DNA of 64,000 bases from Paraspadella gotoi (GCA_051294375.1 CM119265.1:26077748-26141747); one strand, 5' to 3'. Positions 11,114 to 22,768 are shown, counted from the stretch's first letter. Translations and numbers: made by a program. The notes: generated from the letters alone by a model not told the origin.

Positions 11114-11980
11114 TAGAATTTATGTCTTTCTCAAAAATCAACCGAATTCTTTTCTGCTTTGACTTCGTTTTTCCCTGAAAGCCTCTGGTACTTTTCCTTT
11201 CGGGGTAAATCGTTTGCCGCGTCGACTTACCCGCGAAGTGGCGGGTTATGGGTAAGTTAAGTGAGTAAGGTTGAAGGTAGAGAAAAAGCATTGTAAGATA
11301 ATGGGTTGCTTTCTGCGTGAGCAGTCGATGCAAGTCTGTGGTTAAGTTTTTTTTTGGTAAGTGAAGGTAAGGTGGAGTTTTGGATTTGGATTTCGTTAAA
11401 ATCTTTCGATCTGATAGATTTTTGTTGCGTATCATTTTTTCCTGTGCAACAAGAATAATTGATTAAATATATTTGTTTTAAATACTTGAATGTACTGATT
11501 ATCCCGCTCGGACGTTATACCTGAGGAAAAGTTAGACATCGCCCTGTATTTTTCCCAGCTCGCTCTCTGTAGGTCAACGTCGTTTCACCGACCTCGTTTA
11601 GTATTTGACCAGTATTCTATAAGTCTGGTCATTTGTTTTAATTGTATTTTTGTTGTCTTCTCGAAATTGTGGCGAACCTTATGATCATCTTCACTTCGTT
11701 TTGAAACCCGGTAATCGTGTTGCCCGTTCTCAACTTGAGTTTTTATGGATAATTGAAATTGAATAATAAAACTTTGAAATCTTCATCGCCACTCTTCATT
11801 GACGAAATACATTGAGATTCAACTAAATATTCCGACAAAACTTAAGTTAAGCTTGCAAGGAACGTACGAAGCTGCAAACGCATATTTCCATGGGCGTGAA
11901 GAGGAAAATATCTTCACTTATTTATATGTATTTGTAATAATCATTGATCTTTTTTTTCCGAAGCCTCAACAGCCGCTTAT
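11114..11980. other. Intergenic, no gene seen
   Basis: Mixed-composition sequence with no microsatellite over about 30 bp. The 123-codon minus-strand frame at 11,064-11,435 has ordinary composition but shows no recognised motif, no flanking splice signals and no homologous copy here. Confidence 0.45.
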
Positions 11981-11984
11981 CTGT

Positions 11985-12045
11985 TCCTTTTCTTCCTTCC
12001 TTCCTTCCTTCCTTCCTTCCTTCCTTCCCTCCTTCCTTCCTCCAT
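11985..12045. repeat. (TTCC)n microsatellite
   Basis: About 15 TTCC units with minor variants. The plus-strand frame over it (11,799-12,143) is not considered coding. Confidence 0.9.
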
Positions 12046-12109
12046 CCCCTTATTCCTTCTTTGGGTCTTTTTCTTTGACGTCACCAGTCGTCGCTTTTTT
12101 CCTAATGGT

Positions 12110-12258
12110 TCCGACGCCTGACGCCGGTCCTTGCCCGACATGACGCCGCTCCTTGCCCGACCTGGCGCCGATTCCTTCTCAAACTGGCGCCGCTCCTTGC
12201 CCCACCCGGCGCCGTTACTTTCTAAAACAGGCATCGCTCTTTGACCGTCATGGCGCCG
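12110..12258. repeat. GC-rich minisatellite, about 31-bp units
   Basis: About five units carrying GGCGCCG followed by CCTTGCCCGAC or variants. The unit contains the palindrome GGCGCC. It is one of the few GC-rich tandem arrays in the window and directly abuts the promoter-like segment at 12,262. Confidence 0.8.
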
Positions 12259-12261
12259 CAG

Positions 12262-12335
12262 AGATAGTCACGTGACGTAGCGTTCTCCCGGTCGCCCCGG
12301 CGCGTTAATGATTGGTGGGAAGTCCGGCGTCAATT
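12262..12335. promoter_or_regulatory. Promoter-like cluster: CLEAR/E-box, CpG, CCAAT
   Basis: GTCACGTGAC at 12,267-12,276 is a perfect palindromic E-box matching the USF/MiT-TFE (CLEAR) class. It is followed by CGTAGCG, CCCGGTCGCCCCGGCGCG and an inverted CCAAT box (GATTGGT). The same decamer occurs at 49,398. No transcript start or coding frame was tied to it. Confidence 0.35.
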
Positions 12336-12760
12336 AAGGGCGAGACGTTGCCGGAACAAAACGAGTCGGAAAATTGGATAAAAAAAAAAAGAAAAAGAAA
12401 AAACAGAAATGGGGTTCGTAATGAATTTTTATTTGGAACCTTTAATGGAAGAAATGCATGAGCGATGGATGCGACATTTGCCCTTCTTGAATTAGGCTAT
12501 TTACTCAGTGGAAAGTACTATTAAAACGATTGCTATACCATTTTATCATTGTGATTTCTAGCGCGATAGAAAGAATGAGTAAAAATCCTTTGATAAAGTC
12601 AAAAAAGGTCATACCTCAGAGAGCTACACAAGGCGCGCACAAGGTGGAAAAGGAAACGCGTAAACTGTTCCACGTTGCTTGGCGAGCGAGAAAGAAAAAG
12701 CTAATATATCTCATTTTCGACATTTTCCAGAGTCGAAGGGCAGAGAGCAGAGAGAGAGAG
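12336..12760. other. Intergenic, no gene seen
   Basis: AT-rich sequence ending at a short GA run and a 25-N gap (12,763-12,787). No feature was recognised. Confidence 0.5.
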
Positions 12761-12787
12761 AGNNNNNNNNNNNNNNNNNNNNNNNNN

Positions 12788-13233
12788 AGTCCGTGTCCTG
12801 TTTCATTTATTTCCTTCCTCAGCTATCCATTATTTTCCTTTTTTGCTTAATTCTTTTTATTTCTAAAACGAAAAATATAAAAAGAAAGCTTTCATTTTTT
12901 ATCGTACGTCTGGAGCGAATCCCGGCGGGATCGTCACGGTTGTTGCCCCTTTTTTAAATAAGCTTCAATAGGTACTAGCACATGAATATATGTTCCGATC
13001 ATTTTAATTTTTATCTATTCATCTCCCTTCGGTTTGTCAGAAGGCCACTTTCCTAAGATTTTTTTTCAACCCCTGAATAAATGGGAAAACAGGGACAAAT
13101 TAAGAAAGGTTTGCGACGTGCAGGCCATTCAAGTTTAATTGATTTAATTAATTTTCTTTTTATATATAATAAGGATGAGGACCCACCAAAAAAGGTGTGC
13201 CTTTCAAAAGAGAGACGAGAGTTTTTTAAGTTT
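12788..13233. repeat. Inverted repeat, left arm part A
   Basis: The reverse complement of this segment is at 19,641-20,057. Shared blocks include TTTTTTATCGTACGTCTGG, GATCGTCACGG/CGCTGCC variants around CCCGGCGGGATCG, and TCAACCCCTGAATAAA. The two arms differ by many one- and two-base indels as well as substitutions. The left copy contains an open frame to 13,653 that the right copy breaks, so it is probably not coding. Confidence 0.8.
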
Positions 13234-14079
13234 GTATACGCTGGACAAAAGCTGTGTAAGCATGCAAAGAGCGTACAGGAGAACGGTGCAAGCGATGCGG
13301 TTCATGGAGAAGACACGAGACTGACGGAAGACAAGACTGGAAGGAAAGAAGGGAAACGCAATAGGCACGGACTGGAGAGATACAGGGGAGGAATGAGGAA
13401 AAAAAAGAAAGAAACCAGACTCTCGGTCTGTGGATCTCATATGGTTACCACGTGTAAAAGGAGAGGCGGTACGCGCGCCTCGGCGTCGCGTCGGTGCGGT
13501 AGATGCCGGGTGGGCTATGTTTCGAGCACGCGCGTCCGCTGGTGTGGGCGGCGAGCGGGATCGCGATTTCGAATGCTTCTAGGGCGACAAACAATAGAGG
13601 TGTCTGGGTATCTCTCGAGACGCGAACTGGGCAAAAGAACTCAAAAAAAGTAACAAAAAACGTCCAACATCTAACTTAACTCGGGCGCAGAAATCTCCAA
13701 ATATAACGACAGGTCCTAGGTACGTACAACCCTATAGACGGCTGGCGTGCGGTACCAAGGAAAAGACAAATCAAAAAAATGAGATAAACATACTAAAAAT
13801 AAGATCACTGCGAGGAGTGTTAACAAAAGTGTACAAGGAAATATTGTACACAGACAATGGAAGAACACAGAAAACAAAAAAAAGCAAAAAGTCAATAAAA
13901 ATAGATAAAAAAAAAAAAAATAAAAAACAAAAAAATAAAACGACACGGAGACGTCAAGAAAAAGAAAAAAGGAAAAAAGAAAAAAAAAACAAAAAAACAA
14001 CAAAAATAAAACAAAAAAAAAAAAAAAAAAAAAAAAAAACACACCAAAGAAAAAAAAAAAAAAACAAGAAGACAAAAGG

Positions 14080-14113
<34 letters not shown>

Positions 14114-15228
14114 AAAAAGAAACAAAAAAAACACGAATGATAGTGCAGAAAAAGAAAATAAAACAACTGACGACGACGTTAGCAACGACAAGCGAAATGA
14201 ATTGGTATGTGAATGAAACACATAACAGAATCGCGGAAAAGGAAAACGACCGGAAAGCTAACGCTGGATAAGACGCCACTTCGAAGAAACAAGAAAAAAT
14301 GAAGAAATAGAAACGAGACAAAAAAAAGTATCAAATCCACGACTGCTAGCATAAAGAAAAAAAGTACAGGCAGATCAAAGAGACAGAGTCATACCTGAGA
14401 TCACGGAGATCAGATATCTTGATCAACAGAGCTGAAATACAACAAAAAAAAAAAGAGAAAACGAACAATCAGATAAAAAAAAAAAAAAAAATAAGTGGGT
14501 CAAAATGTCGCAAGAATACGATACGAAAGATGACAAAAATCAAAAAACAAAAAAAACAAAAACCCGAAAAAAAACCATAAAAAAAACCAGAAGAAAAAAA
14601 AAGAAAAAAAAAAAAAAACGCAAAAAAAAAAAAAAAAAAAAAAAGAAAAAAAACACAAAAGAAATAACAAAAAAAAACGATATAGTAAGAGATGAACAAA
14701 TACAAATAAGCAATGAAAAATAAACACATAGAACTCAGAGTGAACTAAATGAGCAAAGAAAAACGAACACAGTCAAGAAAAACGGATACACCAAAAAAAG
14801 GACGTGAATAAAGAAACGAGTGTCTAGAAGTGAAGGACATTCAGCATAAGTTCACTGGAAGGATGGGAAAGGTGCAAAACTAATGAGAAATCGCGATCAT
14901 ATATGGTCGTATGGGTACAGTCTGAAATTTAATGTGAGATTCTACTAGATAAATTATAAACTGCGCGTTGTGAGATGTGACGGCCGCAGATTAAGTGACA
15001 AGGACTGCCGGCGTGGATGCGATTGCCAATCGATAAAAATTGTAAGTACTACTAAGAGGCTACTTAAGGTCGGAATAATCAACTCGACAGACTAAAAAAA
15101 AAAAGAAAAAAAAACTTGCAAAAAAAGAGGCGTATCGACAAAGTCAGCATTCTGCACAGCAGGGAAGTCGGATGATGGAAGCGCCCGGGATGGATGGGTT
15201 AGGGGAAAGTAAAGACTAGATTTTTTTT
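13234..15228. other. 2-kb block missing from the opposite repeat arm; A-rich core
   Basis: In the right arm, the sequences matching 13,233 and 15,229 are adjacent, so this block is an insertion in the left arm or a deletion in the right. The first 400 bp include CpG-rich sequence (ACGCGCGCCTCGGCGTCGCG). About 13,860-14,740 is dominated by A homopolymers broken by single C or G bases, resembling either an ancient A-rich repeat or poor consensus. No transposon ends, target duplication or protein family was found. The 190-codon frame at 13,081-13,653 straddles the junction. Confidence 0.5.
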
Positions 15229-15653
15229 CTAGTTGAGAGGAGATAAAAACCAAAGACGGAGAGGAAAGAAGGAAGGAAGAAGGGGGAAGAAGGAAAAAGG
15301 AATGAAGAAAAAATGAAGGAAGGAAGGAATGAAGAAAAAAAGGAAGAAGGTAGAAAGAAAATGAAAAGACGGAAGGAAAGAAGGAAGGAAGAAGGAAAAA
15401 GGACGGAAGGAAGGAAAGAGGAAAGAAGGAAGGAATGAAGGAAAAAGGAAGGAAGAGAAGGAAGGAAGAAGGAAAGAAGAAAAAGAAAAAGCTAGAAAGG
15501 AAAGAAAGAAAGAAAAAAATATGGAGGGCGACGACATCATTCTGCTGACTTTATTGCTCTTCTTTTTTTTTTCTCTTTCTCTCCTCTTCCTTTTCTAATT
15601 TTCCATTCATTTCTTTTATTTCTTTTTGCCTTTCTCTCTCTCTCTGTCTCTGT

Positions 15654-15731
<78 letters not shown>

Positions 15732-16073
15732 TTTTTTTTTCCGCCTCGTTAGTTTTTGGCTTATTTCTTCTGTGAAGGGTTTATGGTTTTACGTGCCAAC
15801 GAAATCCGCGACGACGAAAGAGATTGAAAAGAGCGACGCCACGCGGTTGACGGGGTGACAAGGTCGATCGTCACGGCAAGGCGCCCATTTTGCGTGAGCC
15901 ACGCCCCTTTTTTAAAAGATCACTTGTAGAAAATGTTTAATATTCTTTGCCCGTGAATAATTTTCGTAGGGAATAAAAAATGGCGAAATTCATTTTACAT
16001 AAATTGATGAACAAATCCTTGATTCCTAAAAACTACGGTTCCATCGGCCGATCTTTCCAGAGAAACGATTATG
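15229..16073. repeat. Inverted repeat, left arm part B
   Basis: Matches the reverse complement of 18,541-19,640. It holds a GGAA tract (15,240-15,510), GACGACATCATTCTGCTGAC, a CT microsatellite (about 15,632-15,727), and unique sequence such as CACGCGGTTGACGGGGTGAC and GAATAATTTTCGTAGGG. The right arm has N gaps (18,891-19,042 and 19,262-19,506) exactly where this arm has the CT and GGAA tracts. Confidence 0.85.
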
Positions 16074-16465
16074 ATCGAATAACAAGTGACGAGGTTTTCG
16101 GCTAAAAGAAAGTTACAAAAAGTCTAGAACGGTGAAAAGACTGGTCAAAAGAAGGTCAACTAGACGACCGAAAAATATCGACCCGACGCGAGGTCACGAT
16201 TATCTTTCACTTCTCATTCCCCTCTAATAGAGGATTCATCAAACTGGTTTTCCGATTTTTTGTCACAGAAGTTTCTCTCACCACTTTGAATGTCCTTTCA
16301 AGTAGTTCAAAGTTCACGCAGTCGAGCACCTTAGTTCTCCCGAAGTGAAAAAATCCTTCATTGATAATAAAACAAATAGTTAGATTGACATAGCATATTT
16401 CAGTGTTTGCTCAGCAAGAGTCTGGTAAGCGAATATGTCGGCAACTGTTTGAAATTATGCGGTTG
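16074..16465. other. Spacer sequence between inverted arms, no gene seen
   Basis: Ordinary mixed sequence with no simple repeat. No coding, RNA or mobile signature was recognised. Confidence 0.45.
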
Positions 16466-16696
16466 AGAGACAGTAATAATTGTTATGAGTTATTGACAGA
16501 AGTTTCAATATAAGCGTGTCCTGAGCTCGATTCGGATAGGCTGCAACACCGTGTTACAGGCGGGTTAAGCGCCCCATCTCTCTTAAGTGCTAGGCGACCA
16601 CCGGTCTAGAACCCTGACGTTTGGGTTGAGTAGGCAATGATTTTGCTCCTGCACCAATGCTGATCAACGGTTGCTGGATTTTAGTCTACCATACGG
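16466..16696 (+). mobile_element. Dispersed repeat C, copy 1 (about 230 bp)
   Basis: Shares CACCGTGTTACAGGCGGGTT, AAGCGCCCC, a GTTAGGCGACC-type core and GGATTTTAGTC in the same order with 34,895-35,123 and, inverted, 21,885-22,118. It starts near GAGACAGTAATAATTGTTA. It carries no protein and no recognisable tRNA boxes. It could be a SINE or LTR fragment, or part of a larger duplicated block. This copy lies outside the main duplications, so it is a genuinely dispersed sequence. Confidence 0.6.
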
Positions 16697-16759
16697 TCGT
16701 ACTGTTTGGACTATACGGTGTTTATCAAGTCAAATACCAATCTTTTGTTTAATTTAATA

Positions 16760-16870
16760 TTATCCGTCGGGTTGCGATTCCAGCGATGGGATAATTAGCG
16801 ACTCAATTAAAAAAAAGAACGCAGCGTCTGGCGTCCGAGATGAACTAAGAATTTGAGAGGGCGCGGCCAT
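16760..16870 (-). CDS. Possible short coding frame, unrecognised
   Basis: On the minus strand ATGGCC (A at -3, G at +4) opens a 36-codon frame beginning MAAPSQILSSSRTPDAAF. Its composition is not that of a repeat. The start sits in CAAAATGGCCGC, which also resembles a YY1 site. There is no clear splice donor and no family was recognised. Confidence 0.15.
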   Translation of the reverse strand: MAAPSQILSSSRTPDAAFFFLIESLIIPSLESQPDG

Positions 16871-17067
16871 TTTGATCAAATGAGCGCTGCCATCTTTAAT
16901 TTTGAATGCTGGTTGTTATCTCTAATTTTGAGAACAAGATAAACAGGGAAGCACCCTTTTGTTTCATTTATTTAATTACGTACTAATTCAAATTATGAAA
17001 TTTTACTTACGTTGCAGACACGCAATATAACAACAACAACGCGTATTAAAAACTGACTTCTTGATAT

Positions 17068-17072
17068 AGTCG

Positions 17073-17117
<45 letters not shown>

Positions 17118-17138
17118 CGTCGTCGTCGTCGTTAATCC
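17068..17138. repeat. (TCG)n microsatellite, about 22 units
   Basis: Nearly perfect TCG/GTC repeats, interrupted once. The high CpG content has not decayed to TpG/CpA, which argues for weak methylation. Confidence 0.95.
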
Positions 17139-17214
17139 AATCAACTTTTCAATTAATATTCTTTCTCACTGAATTAATTTTCGTCCCTCAGGTCAGAGGG
17201 CGACGGCGACTAGT

Positions 17215-17384
17215 ATGTGTGTGTCGTCATCGTCGTCGTCATCGTATATACGCTACAATCAAAACTCGACCGTCACGACGCGACGCCACGTCGGGCGAGG
17301 GCGGCGTCCCTTTTCCCTCAAGCGCCGGCGTCGTCGAGTCTCGGCGTCAGGTGGCGCTGGCGCGATTACGGCTTCCGATTCCGG
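17215..17384 (+). CDS. Candidate CpG-rich first exon with strong donor
   Basis: A CpG-dense segment ends at a consensus donor (GATTCCGG then GTGAGT at 17,385). An ATG at 17,215 opens a frame that reads through to the donor: MCVSSSSSSSYIRYNQNST, then an Arg-rich stretch and ASGGAGAITASDSG. The other two frames from nearby ATGs at 17,217 and 17,219 are also open, so the frame choice is weak. The core AGGTGGCGC at 17,349-17,357 matches a CTCF half-consensus. The segment could equally be an untranslated first exon or promoter DNA. Confidence 0.22.
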
Positions 17385-17439
17385 GTGAGTTTTTGGTCCG
17401 TTCCATTTAGTCTGCGTTGTTTGTTAGGATATTTTGATT

Positions 17440-17500
17440 TAGTTCTCTCTTCTCTCTCTCTCTTTTCTCTCTCTCTCTCTCTTCTCTCTCTCTTCTCTCT

Positions 17501-17531
<31 letters not shown>

Positions 17532-17692
17532 CCCCTGTGGCATTTTTGTTTCATTGTCTACTTTCTCATTCGCCTTCATCTTATTCTCTTGTTGTTATTC
17601 TTTTTTTCTATTTTCTTCTTCTTCTTATCTATAAATATATAATATATATAATATATAATATATATTATATATATATATATCTATCTATCTTT
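17440..17692. repeat. CT microsatellite and AT repeat
   Basis: CT runs occur at about 17,440-17,532. After T-rich sequence, AT/ATAT repeats occur at 17,635-17,682 with a short ATCT tail. Confidence 0.9.
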
Positions 17693-17871
17693 TTTCCAAT
17701 TTCTTATTTTCTTCTTATTCTATTCCGTTTTCTTTCTTTAATTCTCATCTCTTTCTCTTCTCTTCTTTTCCATCTTTTTTTTTAATTTCTCTCTTCTAAT
17801 TCCCTTTTTTTTCTTTCCTCCTCTTTTAATTTTATACATCCCCTCTCCTTCCCCTCTTCTTCCCCCAACTG

Positions 17872-17945
17872 ATTGCTCGTTCCGGGCCCCGCCCAACTAA
17901 AAACCGTGATGCTCGTTCCGGGCCCAGCCCAACTAAAAACCGTTG
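17872..17945. repeat. 36-bp tandem repeat, about 2 copies
   Basis: GCTCGTTCCGGGCCC followed by GCCCAACTAAAAACCGT occurs twice in tandem with one base changed; a partial third unit (GTTCGTTCTGGACCC) follows. Confidence 0.8.
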
Positions 17946-18108
17946 CGTTCGTTCTGGACCCGCGACGCCCAGAAATCCGGAGGAAATGGGCCTTAAATCT
18001 TTTCTCTTGTGTTGTTCGGACAGAGAGAAAGAAAAAAAATTCTGTGACCCTTCTGTGGCTTTATAACTTTCATTCTAGGTACCATTTTGGGAGTTGGCTT
18101 GGTTCGCT

Positions 18109-18110
18109 CT

Positions 18111-18200
<90 letters not shown>

Positions 18201-18298
18201 TGTCTCTCTGTCTCTCTTTTCAGTTTTTCCTCTTCAGTTACTTTTCCGGGTTTCTACGTGTCTAATCTTCGCACTGTCGTCTTCTATCGATTTTGCTT

Positions 18299-18385
<87 letters not shown>
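18109..18385. repeat. (CT)n microsatellites
   Basis: Two CT blocks (about 18,109-18,215 and 18,299-18,383) plus a shorter one at 18,507-18,537. All overlapping Ser/Leu frames are artefacts of the repeat. Confidence 0.95.
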
Positions 18386-18387
<2 letters not shown>

Positions 18388-18505
18388 TTCTGTTTTATTT
18401 TGCTCCTTCGGCTTCATCCCCCGAACTAATGAAGTCGCTCACATCAATTTTTTTTTTCCTTTTCCATCGTCAGTTTGCGTTTTCCTTTCTCTTGACGAAA
18501 TGGTT

Positions 18506-18538
<33 letters not shown>

Positions 18539-18540
18539 AT

Positions 18541-19640
18541 AATCGTTTTTCAGGGAAAGATCGGCTGAATGGAACCGTAGTTTTTAGGGAATCCAAGGAT
18601 TTTGTTCATCAATTTATGTTACGAAATGAATTTCGCCATTTTTTATTCCCTACGAAAATTATTCACGGGCATAGAAAATATTAAACATTTTCTACAAGTG
18701 ATCTTTTAAAAAAGTGGGCGTGGCTCACGCAAATGGCGCCGTTGCCGTGACGTCGACCTTGTCACCCGTCAACCGCGTGGCGTCGCTCTTTTCAATCTCT
18801 TTCGTCGTCGGCGGATTTCGTTGGCACGTAAAACCATAAACCCTTCACGAAGAAGATGAAGCCAAAAACTAACGAGGCGGAAAAAAAAAGNNNNNNNNNN
18901 NNNNNNNNNNNNNNNNNNNNNNNNNNNNNNNNNNNNNNNNNNNNNNNNNNNNNNNNNNNNNNNNNNNNNNNNNNNNNNNNNNNNNNNNNNNNNNNNNNNN
19001 NNNNNNNNNNNNNNNNNNNNNNNNNNNNNNNNNNNNNNNNNNGAGACAGAGACAGAGAGAGAGAGAAAGGCAAAAAGAAATAAAAGAAATGAATGGAAAT
19101 AATTAGAAAAGGAAGAGGAGAGAAAGAGAAAAAAAAAAGAGAGAGAGCAATAAAGTCAGCAGAATGATGTCGTCGCCCTCCATATTTTTTTCTTTCTTTC
19201 TTTCCTTTCTAGCTTTTCTTTTTTCTTCTTTCCTTCCTTCCTTCCTTCCTTCCTTCCTTCCNNNNNNNNNNNNNNNNNNNNNNNNNNNNNNNNNNNNNNN
19301 NNNNNNNNNNNNNNNNNNNNNNNNNNNNNNNNNNNNNNNNNNNNNNNNNNNNNNNNNNNNNNNNNNNNNNNNNNNNNNNNNNNNNNNNNNNNNNNNNNNN
19401 NNNNNNNNNNNNNNNNNNNNNNNNNNNNNNNNNNNNNNNNNNNNNNNNNNNNNNNNNNNNNNNNNNNNNNNNNNNNNNNNNNNNNNNNNNNNNNNNNNNN
19501 NNNNNNTTTTCTTCATTCCTTCCTTCCTTCATTTTTTTCTTCATTCCTTTTTTCCTTCATTCCCTCCTTCCTTCCTTCCTTCTTTCCTTCCGTCTTTTCA
19601 TCTTTCTTTCCTACCTTCCTTTCTTTCTTACTTCTTTTCC
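18541..19640. repeat. Inverted repeat, right arm part B'
   Basis: Reverse complement of 15,229-16,073. Matching landmarks are GGAACCGTAGTTTTTAGG, CTACGAAAATTATTCACGGG, GTCAACCGCGTGGCGTC and GTCAGCAGAATGATGTCGTC. It contains N gaps at 18,891-19,042 and 19,262-19,506 in the positions of the simple repeats. Confidence 0.85.
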
Positions 19641-20057
19641 TCAACTTAAAAACTCTCGTCTCTCTTTTGAAAGGGCAAACCTTTTGGTGGTCTCATCCTT
19701 AATTATATTAAAAAGAAATTAATTAAATCAATTAATTGAAGGCTGAGTCCAAACCTTTTTAATTTTTCCCTGTTCCCTTTATTCAGGGGTTGAAAAAAAA
19801 TCTTAGGAAAGTGTCCTTCTGAAAACCGAAGGGAGATGAATATAATAAAAAAAATTAAATGTCGGAAAAAATATATATCATTTATCATTTGAAGCTTTTA
19901 AAAGGGCACCGTTCCCGCCGGGATCGCTGCCCAGACGTACGATAAAAAATGAAAGCTTTTCTTTTCATATTTTTCGTTTTAGAAATAAAAAAGAATTAAG
20001 CAAAAAAGGAAAATATGGATAGTGAGGAAGGAAATAAATGAAAAAGGAACGGATATA
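19641..20057. repeat. Inverted repeat, right arm part A'
   Basis: Reverse complement of 12,788-13,233, directly continuous with part B', whereas the left arm has a 2-kb block between the two parts. Landmarks are CCAGACGTACGATAAAAAAT, GGGTTGAAAAAAAATCTTAGG and CGTTTTAGAAATAAAAAAG. Confidence 0.8.
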
Positions 20058-20399
20058 TACATGCAGAGAGAGGACCAGAGACTGAGAGAGACGGACGAGG
20101 ATGGAGAACTGCGGACGACGATTATATCATGGGGGGTAGTGAGGAAAAGAACGGTATGAAGCAAGAAGAAGAAGAAACCAGACAAGAACAGAAGACAGAA
20201 AGAGGAGAAGAAAAGAAGAAAGACAATTAAAAGAGAATCGAGAAAGAAGAAGAGAAAAACATTAACGCCCTGGTGACACTTCGGAACATGCCCCGATTTT
20301 TTCCATTTTTGGAATATCACCCAGTATTTCCATTCCCACGCCCCGCGTCTCCCGCCCGACAGGTTTTTTTTTTGTTTTTTTTTTTTTAAGTAAGATTTT

Positions 20400-21457
20400 T
20401 AAAGAGACCCTGGTTTTGCTGGTTATAACCGGGTGTCAAATATTTTAAAAAGGACCTTTTTTAGGTGCGTCTACATTATCCGTCGGCCCGCCTACATTCA
20501 AATGCCATTATGAACTTGTTTTAATCATTTTTTAATATAAAACCAGTACTACATTCTTGAACACCACCTTTTGAAAACCAAGTCGATGGTCGTGCCAGCT
20601 CAAACAGTCAGTACATCTACCTAAATTTCTTAATTTATAGCTCCATCAATACAATAGATAACCAACATGTATCATAAGTTCACACTTAAACGGAAAACCA
20701 ATACTAAGCTACAGGTTAAATACTTATGAAGGAATTTTTATACTTTTGTCTCAGTTTCTCCTGTATTTTCATTAATGATCTTCGAGAATCAATTATGTCA
20801 CCATGTTCCCTTTCCTTATCACCTTACCCGTTTTTCACTTCTCGATTCTGGCAGTTACTCACCCAGAGGAAGAAAGAGAAGAAACGACGGGCAACTCAGG
20901 ATTCGAATTTTATTAAAATTAATTTCTCTCTCTCTGTCTCTCTCTTCTTCTAAAAGAAGAAATGAAATCAAGTTGACATTGACCAATTTGCCTAGTAAAT
21001 GCTGCTGACCATTTAGTGGTGTATTTCCCGCGACGATATGTATTCCCATACTTTAGGTTTTACAAAAAAACTCTTTCGCTTATTATCGGAATATTTTGTC
21101 TTTTCATATAAAAGACGTAACCCCAGGATGTAGGTTTTACAGCGCGCGTTCAATAAAACTCAACAAAAGGCTTGAAGTCGGGAATTCTCTTTAATAAGAG
21201 GACGTACAACCCGCGATTCTGCTAACCCTATTCTTAGCCTCTCAGGACTTCAGAGTCGATATACACCCGCACTGCTAAAGTACCTGCACGTCCAAGAGCC
21301 TAACCTTATGATCCGGGCTCTTGCTTTTTCCTTCCAAAATTTTTTTTTCTTCCTTTTCCCTTCATGAAGGTCTGGCCCGCGTTCGCTTTTCATTCTCACC
21401 CCCGAAGAAACAAAGCCTGTTCAAATCCACCTCTCTCTCTCTCTCTCTCTTCTCTCT

Positions 21458-21490
<33 letters not shown>

Positions 21491-22504
21491 CTCTCTCTCT
21501 CCTTTCTCTCTCTCTCTCTCTCTCCTCATCTCTCTGTCCGTGCACCTTCGGTAGCCCGCTTCCTCTTCTTTTCGTCTCGCTCTCTCTCTCTGGAGAAGAT
21601 CTCGAAGCCCGCATTTCTTACCTCACGAACGGGCATCGATCTTTTCCGTGAACTTTTCGGTTCGCTTCACTGTTGAAGATCCGTTTACCCGCCTCAACTT
21701 GCCAGTATCACGAGTACCAAAATAATTTCATTATAGACGAATCTATTCTTCTCTATTAGAAATCCTTTTCGTAACGCTTCTTAGCTTTCTAAGGAACTTT
21801 TTTGTAACGTTAATATCCCACGGATCAAACGACAGACAATCGTCTTAAGATCTTTAAAAAACCCAAATCAATTATGCGTGGACTAAAAATCACCACAACC
21901 GTTCATCGCGCGCCATTGGCGCCGGAGCAAGCTCAGCTCGCCTCCCAACCAAAGGTCTCACGGGGTTTAGCCTGCGGTTCGGCTCGCCCCCTAACAGGTT
22001 ATAAAAGGACGGGGCGCTTAACCCGGCCTGTAACACGGTGCGGTTGTTACAGCCTGATCCGAAGCTCAGGACTGCTTATAATGAACACGGTCTGTCATTA
22101 ACACACTAACAATAATTTACCGTTCTCTTCACGTTCTTAGTATTGTTTGTTTACCCTTCATTCTTTACTTTCCTTTGACTTTACTTACCCCTTTTTTTCT
22201 TTACCCTCACGCTGCCCGACTAAGTATCTCAGCATCCATTCGGATGAAACAACCCGCCCGACTGAGAGAAAAGCCTTCATCTCATTCATACCAATCAACA
22301 GGAATCCGATTTCTAGATAAATCTTATTTTCGTATCTTATTTATTCAATTCTCTCCTCTATGTCGTAAACTTTCTTTTATCTTTTATTTGCCGTATGTTT
22401 AGATAACTTCTTCGTCTTACCAATAAGTTATGAAAATTTATAATAATTCTTTACAAACATGTATGTCCAATGTCCATAGGCCTTTTCTTTTACTTATTTG
22501 TTTA

Positions 22505-22563
<59 letters not shown>

Positions 22564-22678
22564 TCTTTTATCTTTTCTGCCTCACCCTATTTACCTAGGC
22601 TTCACACAGGCGTCCCTTACCCGAGCACCCTCCCCCTTCGCTCAAAAAAGGAAAGCGAGTACGCGGCATTTGCAATGC

Positions 22679-22680
<2 letters not shown>
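20400..22680. repeat. Inverted copy of the 34.36-36.44 kb segment
   Basis: Reading this block in reverse complement reproduces 34,360-36,440 in order, including element C (21,885-22,118), CT/GA tracts, TTCCTTCCAAAATTTTTTTT, the duplicated GTTTTACAG/GACGTAA blocks near 21,120-21,220 and AGCTCCATCAATACAATAGAT. Divergence is mainly short indels and substitutions. No gene is visible. A 25-N gap lies just outside at 22,814-22,838. Confidence 0.8.
21885..22118 (-). mobile_element. Dispersed repeat C, copy 2
   Basis: Inverted relative to copies at 16,466 and 34,895. Only this copy has TTATAAAAGG in its middle, a TATA-like string that is TTAAAAGGG or absent in the others, so it is unlikely to be a conserved promoter. 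Confidence 0.6.
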
Positions 22681-22683
<3 letters not shown>

Positions 22684-22767
<84 letters not shown>

Positions 22768-22768
22768 G
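22684..22768. repeat. (GA)n microsatellite
   Basis: Two GA blocks separated by AGAAGAG. They end the region of homology with the 34-kb copy. Confidence 0.95.

Noticed and set aside
13081-13653. 190-codon plus-strand frame
   Set aside because: It crosses the junction between the inverted-repeat arm and the 2-kb block, and the matching part of the other arm is frameshifted. No motif recognised.
21990-22002. TATA box TTATAAAAGG in element C copy 2
   Set aside because: It is not conserved in the other two copies, so it probably arose by mutation.
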